This document shows positions 63,330 through 64,000 of a stretch of DNA of 64,000 nucleotides, piece after piece. Below the pieces are notes generated by a model, which worked only from the letters and a program-made list of their open reading frames with translations, did not search any database and was not told the origin of the DNA. Source of the stretch: Chloroflexota bacterium (GTDB lineage Bacteria; Chloroflexota; UBA11872); contig JAJDUU010000009.1 in assembly GCA_022826485.1 (NCBI GenBank), positions 1 to 64,000 on the forward strand, given 5' to 3'. The stretch's first letter is position 1. Every line of letters starts with the position of its first letter. The position numbers and the translations under genes are program-made.

Positions 63330-64000
63330 GTGAACGGACCGACCGACAGCCGGCGGTCGCTCGAACGGTTGTTCGGCGCGGGCGGCAGCTTGGCGCGGTT
63401 GCTGCCCGAATACGAGACCCGCGCGTGCCAACTCCAGATGGCCGAGTTCGTGGAAGGCGCGCTGGCCACCGGACAGCATGCGCTGGTGGAGGCCGGCACG
63501 GGCACCGGCAAATCGCTGGCCTATCTGGCGCCGCTGCTGCGTTCGAAGTCGCAGGCCATCGTGAGCACGGCCACCAAGGCGTTGCAGGATCAGCTCTGGT
63601 TCCACGATCTGCCCTTGGCGGTGCGGCTCACGGGCGTGTCGCCGGTCGTGGCGCGCCTGAAGGGCCGCGCCAACTATCTGTGCCTGCTGTCGCTGGATGC
63701 CCAGGCGCGCATGCCGGACGCGGCAGTCGTGGGACACATGCCCCAGGTGCGAGCCTGGGCGGAGCGCACGACCAGCGGCGACATGGACGAGCTGGGCGAG
63801 GGCGCAACGCCGGTGGTGCGGGCGGCGCTCACACGGGGAACCGAGACCTGTGAAGGCCGCCTGTGCCCCTATGTACGCGAGTGCTGGGCCGAGAAGGCGC
63901 GCGCGCAAGCCGCCGACGCCCAGATCGTGATTTGCAATCACCACCTGGTGCTGGTGGACGCCAAGCTCCGGTCGGTTGGCGACGATGACGGAACCGGCAT
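63330..64000 (+). CDS. DinG-type ATP-dependent helicase (3' part outside window)
   Basis: Absent from the track because it runs off the end. GTG 63330 opens NGPTDSRRSLERLFG and 223 codons are visible. Q/Walker A VEAGTGTGKSLAYLAPLL, motif Ia STATKALQDQLW, then four cysteines NYLC ... ETCEGRLCPYVRECW for the XPD/DinG 4Fe-4S cluster, and IVICNHHLVLVD. Fe-S cluster helicases of this group unwind DNA with 5'-3' polarity. Whether it carries an N-terminal exonuclease can be excluded; there is no room for one. Confidence 0.88.
   Translation, partial: MNGPTDSRRSLERLFGAGGSLARLLPEYETRACQLQMAEFVEGALATGQHALVEAGTGTGKSLAYLAPLLRSKSQAIVSTATKALQDQLWFHDLPLAVRLTGVSPVVARLKGRANYLCLLSLDAQARMPDAAVVGHMPQVRAWAERTTSGDMDELGEGATPVVRAALTRGTETCEGRLCPYVRECWAEKARAQAADAQIVICNHHLVLVDAKLRSVGDDDGTG

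Overview
The window is 64 kb of GC-rich bacterial chromosome. It is densely coded, with many stop/start overlaps of the ATGA type and frequent GTG starts. No rRNA, tRNA, phage, transposase or CRISPR is visible. The gene set is almost entirely housekeeping. It combines a PyrR-type pyrimidine operon, a MoxR/DUF58/VWA operon, a ThrRS without a TGS domain, several degenerate hydrolase-fold proteins, a GMC dehydrogenase pair and DUF3500. That mix suggests a Chloroflexota-like, non-pathogenic environmental bacterium, possibly a marine or sponge-associated lineage. The taxonomic call is an inference from style and content, not proof.

Layout. At 1-1824 on the minus strand lies a polysaccharide ABC exporter (permease plus partial Wzt-like ATPase). 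At 1947-5677 on the plus strand are a degenerate MBL protein, pyrG and purA. Next comes a 371-bp spacer holding a palindromic repeat and then a PyrR-type leader/attenuator. It heads the pyr operon at 6049-14761: pyrR, pyrB, an MBL-like gene, pyrC, carA, carB, pyrK. No pyrD, pyrE or pyrF follows; instead there is a small unknown gene. From 33520 down to 15252 almost everything is on the minus strand: fmdB-like, dtd, hisD, hisB, tlyA, nadK, recN, then a coiled-coil membrane protein with MoxR, DUF58 and two VWA proteins, then cca, a 73-aa ORF, and a GMC dehydrogenase with its small subunit. At 33792-37320 on the plus strand are a zinc-ribbon protein, a MidA-like methyltransferase, aspartase and an RRM protein. 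At 37357-40155 a SelA-like PLP enzyme and a gamma-glutamyltransferase homologue diverge. The riboflavin operon ribD-ribE-ribBA-ribH-DUF3500 occupies 44693-40159 on the minus strand. HAD and coaE follow on plus. On minus come a 60-aa ORF, thrC-hom, GNAT, a CinA-like/nucleotidyltransferase fusion, Rieske, amidohydrolase, M32 carboxypeptidase, surE, a pair of ABC exporters, thrS with a leader peptide, and obgE. A PIG-L-like gene and the start of a DinG helicase close the window on plus.

Regulation and structure. Two transcription attenuators stand out: a PyrR-type leader before pyrR, and a 19-codon leader ORF followed by hairpins and a U-tract terminator before thrS. Intergenic DNA carries several families of short palindromic repeats. 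One copy is interrupted by a 132-bp element with perfect 11-bp terminal inverted repeats and a 6-bp target duplication, and a second 132-bp copy lies 9.5 kb away. One repeat forms the 3' end of a coding region.

A recurring theme is enzyme folds whose catalytic or metal-binding residues are missing: two MBL-like proteins, the DHBP synthase half of RibBA, and a PIG-L-like protein. These are the best candidates for undescribed functions. I did not find a clear novel defence, mobile or biosynthetic system. The most interesting items are the thrS leader, the nested MITE and the operon-embedded pseudoenzymes.
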